Shown: positions 59,207 to 64,000 of the stretch, one piece after another | Layout of the letters: each line of letters opens with the position of its first letter | Position numbering within the stretch: the first letter of the stretch is position 1 | Assembly (NCBI GenBank): GCA_002205965.3 | Contig: NADL03000123.1 | Coordinates: 62,001 to 126,000, forward strand | Source: Kappaphycus alvarezii | Taxonomy: Eukaryota > Rhodophyta > Florideophyceae > Gigartinales > Solieriaceae | Reading direction: 5' to 3' | Length of the DNA stretch: 64,000 nt | Translations under genes and position numbers: made by a program | The notes under the pieces: model-generated | Told to the model about the DNA's origin: nothing | The model's database searches: none | The model's input: only the letters and a program-made list of their open reading frames with translations

Positions 59207-59320
59207 CAGCAATGGTTTCTAAATTGCCTCGACCATCGATACATGTATTTAATATGACATGCAGATTTGCAACTCCAAATGGGTTCCAGCCAATCCATAC
59301 ATATCAGTAAAGACACCCCA
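59207..59320 (-). repeat. dispersed repeat, copy 2
   Basis: This is the second copy of the repeat at 46371-46484, same orientation, about 92 percent identical by eye over 113 bp. The encoded minus-strand peptide end is conserved (WIGWNPFGVANLHVILNTC). Confidence 0.75.
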
Positions 59321-62300
59321 TTTTACCGTAGTATGTCTGCCATACAGCTGCACTGTACTACCAAGAAGGATACAATTTATTAAAATGATTTTGTATTTCT
59401 GCACCTTTGGCCAGCTACCATGCGTGTACAATTAATCATTATTAGCGATCAACGTATGACTTGAAATCATATAAGTACTGACCAAAAGAGGAGCAGTAAA
59501 ATAGAAAAGGGACGAGAACAAGAAGAAGGTGTCTTTGTATTCACTATTTTTACATTTAAATTTCTCTTACAAAACTGTATTTACACTCACAGTATAAAAT
59601 ACATTTCGGGAATAAATTTCATAATGTCGTATTATTATGAATTGATTAGCCAAATACAGTTTCTAAATCTATCAGGAACTGGTTGCACTTTTGTTTGTCT
59701 GAGTTCATGAAAGCGCGGGATAATATCTACTATATTCAATCAAATATTTAAATATATCCAGCTATATAAGAGAGAATAATCGGCAACGAAGAACTAATTG
59801 ATCCCGAATTCTGAAAATTATTCTCCAAAAATGCTACTAGACACGGATGTTTTTGTAGTATGATATTGTCAGTTTTAGAACTATTTCTCAGAGCAATTAT
59901 TCCAATTAAATTACTAATTTATTTAGAGCATATAATTCTGATCCTGAATATATCATTAAGACCATTTGATTGGTCTAAACCGGACAAAATGGCAGAAATT
60001 CATAGTATATCCAAAAGTACTGTGATTGAACGTTCATGGGAACTCGGAGATTCCAGAAATTGAGGCAATCGTACAGGAATTCATCTAATTTTGGAGGATT
60101 TGAATTTATTTTTTCGCTTTTGAGGCAAATAGATCTTTAATATTGACAAAATTTGACAGGATACTTCAGATATTAGTAGTGCACAAATGTTATCTCATTT
60201 ACAATCATATTATAAATTTACATCGATGTAGTATTTGCAGATAAAATTAAGCATTGGTGATGCACATATCTCGGTATGACGCAAGTGAATGCGATATTTC
60301 GAAAAAAAATCAGCTATTGTTACATACATTGTTTTCATTAGTCAAAATTTTGATATGCATGCCCCAGTAACATTAAATAAACGACTAAAGATATCACAGT
60401 TGGATTTCATTAATATGGGAACTATTTTTAATTTGAACTACCTGATCATGTATTTTGTGGCTTTCTTTGACTGCAAATTTATTTCCAGGGTCTTCTTTAG
60501 AGGTTATTGATGGCATGCAGAATTTTTTAGAGACTGGGAAATATATAAAACCTAGTTTGAAGTGTTTTCTAAACATAAATTTCAGCATAAAAATTCCCCG
60601 TAAGTACTGAACAACTTTAAGGAGCTATCTGTCTTTTTATGGGAATTTTTAAGATATTCTGATTGTATGGGATTCGAATGCAGATGTAAATTTTTTAAAT
60701 GAATAAGATCTTTAATTAGGTACTTCTAATTATAGTTTTAGGATTATATCGGAAGGAAAGTACTGAAATTATAAATACCTGATGCTGTGAAAACTGAAAG
60801 CTGTAGAGTATTGAACGAAGATTCATGGGAATAAACAGAGCCGTATCTGACATTGCTCGGTATCTAAATTAAATATCAAGTATCTGGTACAATTGGAATA
60901 TATCTGTTGTGGTTATTAATTAAGCAAATACATTTTTAAAAATTGTCTAATTTCTTATATTAGGCTATCTTTTTACCGCATCTTTCTTAAGTATGATAAA
61001 AGAAATCTGAATATGTCATTATGAGCCCTTGATACTTTTTTGTGGTATTGAGAATTTTAACATGAGGTTTTTTTTTATATATTTATTATCTTTTATCAAG
61101 ATGTGGAAGATATTTCTAAAATATTTACAGGGTTCGTCCAATTTTTTATTGACACAGATCAATATTTCACTATATCGTATCCTTTAAAAATGCTCAAGAG
61201 TTATTTTAATATATATATTAACCAAACATGTGAACTTTATAGAGAAAACAGACAGAACGAAGGGAATATGTTCAAAATCAAAATGATCTTGTTCAGTTAT
61301 AGAGGCAATCAGAGGTATAAAATTTTCTTCATGGATACCTAATTGTACGAACATCGTACTCAAAAGTTTGAAAATGGTACTATTAATTAGATATTCATCT
61401 ATCCTGGGAATCAGGTTGCTTTTTCAACGGGTACAAAATTCAAACCCTTTATTATATGCTTATTCGTACACCAAATCATTTTTGCTTTCAAAGTGGATTC
61501 TAACTGTCCATGGAATCGTTTAAAAATACATTGGACTCTGGTCACGTAAGCTGTTCAGATGGCGTCGAAAACCTTGTAATTAATTATTAAAAACTGAGAA
61601 AGTATTTTTCTGCGAGTAACTTCGCTTATTTTCCATCTAAATCTCTCCGCCGTTTGGGGAAATAACTATATAAAGTCTTTCGGTATATAAATTGAAATTT
61701 AGCTTATCAACGACAATTTTTCTTGACTTTTGTTGGTCGTGTTATTACATGGAAATTAAATACTGGAAGATGAAATTATTTGTAGAGTGATACTTCAAAT
61801 GGAATTTTGGTAAAGGAATTTGTAACTTGACCTTGAGCGAAAACATTGATTCCTTTTTCTGTTATAGTACTTAAATTTCCTTCTTCTTCAGTTTTTTTGA
61901 CGCTCTATAGGATTCACAAGACCTCACTTTCCAAGGATTAAATTGTAATTTTGTCGTATACAAACTCCTAATTAAAGCTATCAATAAATCTATGGAAATT
62001 TACTCGAAAGTTAGTTTTAAATAATGAAGATTCTGGCTCTTACCGTTGGCAATTTATGAAAATGTTGTGAAAAGAGTAGTTTAAAATTCATCGAAAAGGA
62101 TTTTTCGTCATTAATTTATATGTCCGCACCATCTTCGGGTAGTATTCTTATTGGATGGATACCTACCGTTGCTGTTGTGTCAAACAGTCCCAAATGAGAC
62201 TTGTCGTAGGTTGGGGGCCAAAATAAAGCACTATTATCATTAATTAGCGAAAGCACTTGATTATTTATAAGAGGTACAGATTTATTCTTTGTATTTTAAT

Positions 62301-63379
62301 GAAAATAAATGAAGTTAGGTGTGATTAGTCAACTATGCATGCTTCCTTTCGCACAGCCCTTTGAAAGAAGTATTGTAATGCAATGTCGGTGACATATACT
62401 CTCTCGCACGAATATCCCCTGCCATACTTTGAAAAGCATATGATTTTAAAAAGCCGAAATTTTTCATATTACAAACTTATAACAGTATTTATTGTTCATT
62501 TGGATTAGGTGATGGGAACTAAATAGTTTTTTTCTAACAAACTTTAAGGTTTATGTATTGACCGTGAGTATATTTCATTATTCCTACATCACTAACTGCG
62601 TAATCAAATTCATTCTTTTTTGTGCTTATTTTATGTCCAACTTTGAGGCTTTATGTGCGCATACAACGATTCATTATTTCTCTCGTACAAATTTTAGAAA
62701 TATATGCAGCTATTTTGGAGATATATGTAGTGTAAAATGTAAAGTACGTGATATGTTTCCTGTTAGGCAGCCCATTGCGAGAAACCCTCTCTGGTTTACT
62801 GTCTCAAAATTTATAACTTCGGGTATATGGGGCATAACCAAAATTTAATTACTTTAATTTTTCTTTCCGAAGCCAGTTTTTTCGCAAGATATTTACTATA
62901 TAACAAGATAATTCGGGGCTACATCTACCACTTCGGGAGTATTCAGGGCATGTGAGAAATTTTCATTAATTTTGCCAAGTAGCTTCTGAAATAACTCTTA
63001 AACTCTACAATTGAAGTTCCTTTGAACCTGATTTTCAATATCTTTTAAGCATTGAGTTTCAGCCGTGCTAATCATATGCGTCATTGAAACTGTTCTCATA
63101 TTTTCGCTTTTTAAACGCAAAACACTCTTATTAAAATCTTTCGCCTATCTGTTACTGCTCTCAAACTCCTGGACTACTTCAACCTGGTTACTCTGATTGT
63201 AGTTGAGTTTTCCCTTGCAATTAGGCGTCTTTAACGAGACTACCCTCAGTCTGGCGAATATGGTTATAATTTATTTGAAGCCGAATTGCACCATACTGTC
63301 CTCTAGAAATTTCCTCTTCCCTTTTTGGCGGCGGTTCCTACTATATTTACCCAGCTTATAACTTTCCTCAACTTTGTTA
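59321..63379. other. A+T-rich region without recognisable genes
   Basis: This is the strongest A+T-rich part of the window. Frames are short and low in information, and no RNA gene or repeat array was recognised. The composition returns to normal at about 63300, just before the Harbinger element. Confidence 0.6.
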
Positions 63380-63402
63380 GAGCATCCCCACCAGTGGTCT
63401 CA
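63380..63402 (+). repeat. probable left TIR of the edge Harbinger element
   Basis: It runs from GAGCATCCCCACCAGTGG next to a TTA target copy. It is inferred from family pattern only, since the opposite end is not in the window. Confidence 0.5.
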
Positions 63403-63609
63403 ATTGATCAAATTTCTTTCTAACGTGGGGAGCTCTGATTGGGTAGTGTAAAATTTTGCTCTTTTGAGTTTTTGTTCACAGCCGTGTTTCCCCACCGGCC
63501 AAGCCAAACCCATTGCCGCATTGCTCGTACTTGGCTTATACTTGACAGGTGCTGAACTCCAAAACTCCGCACGGCGCCAATTCCTTTGAAACAGTCTGTG
63601 TCGGAAGCC

Positions 63610-64000
63610 ATGCAGGCTTACATTCTCGAGGAGTTGACGTCCGATAGTCTCTTCACTACTTTAAATGAGTTGCTGTCTTCCGACAGCGACGATGAGGAAC
63701 CACAAAGAGGTGGATCAAGACCCGGCAGAGCAGCCAATATTGATCGCAACCGCCTGCAAGGCGCACAGCGTCTATTCGAAGATTACTTCAGCTCAGAACC
63801 TGTATACAACGAAGCACTGTTTAAACGCCGCTTTCGCATCTCAAGAAGATCCTTTTTCCGAATATACGACGTTCTGAAGACATATCGTTATTTCACACAG
63901 CGACGGGACTGTACTGGAAAACTTGGTCTGACAGGGTTGCAAAAAGCAACCGCAGCAATGCGTTGTTTGCTTACGGTTGTGCATCAGACTCTGTTGATGA
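63610..64000 (+). CDS. PIF/Harbinger transposase, N-terminal part
   Basis: This is a DDE-type transposase of the PIF/Harbinger superfamily, which cuts and joins transposon ends. The ATG at 63610 opens a frame with an acidic N-terminus (LNELLSSDSDDEE), a basic region (GSRPGRAANIDRNR) and the characteristic helical segment: LFEDYFSSEPVYNEALFKRR, FRISRRSFFRIYDVLK, YFTQRRDCTGKLGLTGLQKA and TAAMRC. The last bases encode the family-typical YGCASDSVDE in a different frame, so a single-base shift lies near 63965. The catalytic part is beyond the edge. It differs from the Harbinger-like transposase at 14119-15130. Confidence 0.8.
   Translation, partial: MQAYILEELTSDSLFTTLNELLSSDSDDEEPQRGGSRPGRAANIDRNRLQGAQRLFEDYFSSEPVYNEALFKRRFRISRRSFFRIYDVLKTYRYFTQRRDCTGKLGLTGLQKATAAMRCLLTVVHQTLLM

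Larger units (their letters stand above)
63380..64000 (+). mobile_element. PIF/Harbinger transposon, left part, cut by window edge
   Basis: The sequence GAGCATCCCCACCAGTGG at 63380 is preceded by TTA (63377-63379), the favoured PIF/Harbinger target, and resembles the GAGCATC-type ends of plant PIF elements. About 230 bp further in, a transposase begins. The right end lies outside the window. Confidence 0.6.

Noticed and set aside
53091-63379. Plastid or mitochondrial DNA insertion
   Set aside because: A+T-richness alone suggested it, but no organelle protein, rRNA or tRNA sequence could be recognised in any frame.
1-64000. CRISPR arrays, operons, tRNA and rRNA genes
   Set aside because: No regularly spaced repeats, no bacterial gene organisation, and no tRNA cloverleaf or rRNA core sequence was recognised by eye; a covariance-model scan would be needed to exclude small RNA genes.

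Overview
The window is nuclear DNA of a eukaryote in which small islands of intron-poor host genes lie among nested transposable elements. The recognisable host genes are dyskerin/CBF5, a WDR55 homologue, DNA2 and a probable RNA polymerase I factor of the TAF1B/RRN7 family. Intron-poor genes with very short spacers, next to Copia, Gypsy, LINE and PIF/Harbinger-type elements, suggest an algal genome. My best guess is a florideophyte red alga such as Chondrus, but this is inference and an oomycete or other protist is not excluded.

Layout. 1-7 kb: a partial membrane-protein gene at the left edge, a strongly strand-skewed stretch of unresolved coding status, then dyskerin (+) and WDR55 (-) tail to tail. 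7.1-12.7 kb: Gypsy-1. 12.9-15.5 kb: a PIF/Harbinger-like DNA transposon with clear inverted ends and a 3-bp target duplication. 15.8-29.4 kb: a nest in which LINE-A holds Gypsy-2 (16401-23873), and the neighbouring LINE-B holds a long solo LTR of the Gypsy-2 family (26864-28220). 30.6-40.4 kb: two adjoining Copia-class elements. 40.6-46.1 kb: DNA2 (+) and the TAF1B/RRN7-like gene (-), whose stop codons overlap. 46.8-53.1 kb: two LINE 3' fragments and an old minus-strand Copia split by a solo LTR. 53.1-63.4 kb: an A+T-rich block almost empty of coding signal. The right edge starts another PIF/Harbinger element.

Three of the four named host genes act in ribosome production (dyskerin, WDR55, TAF1B/RRN7-like); DNA2 acts in replication and repair. 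All four keep conserved motifs, but each is cut by several reading-frame changes. That fits either uncorrected single-base indels in the assembly or a non-functional chromosomal copy, and all coding calls should be read in that light. The most unusual element features are a tandemly duplicated, unrecognised domain downstream of the Gypsy-2 integrase and an LTR of the same family that carries about 690 extra bases.
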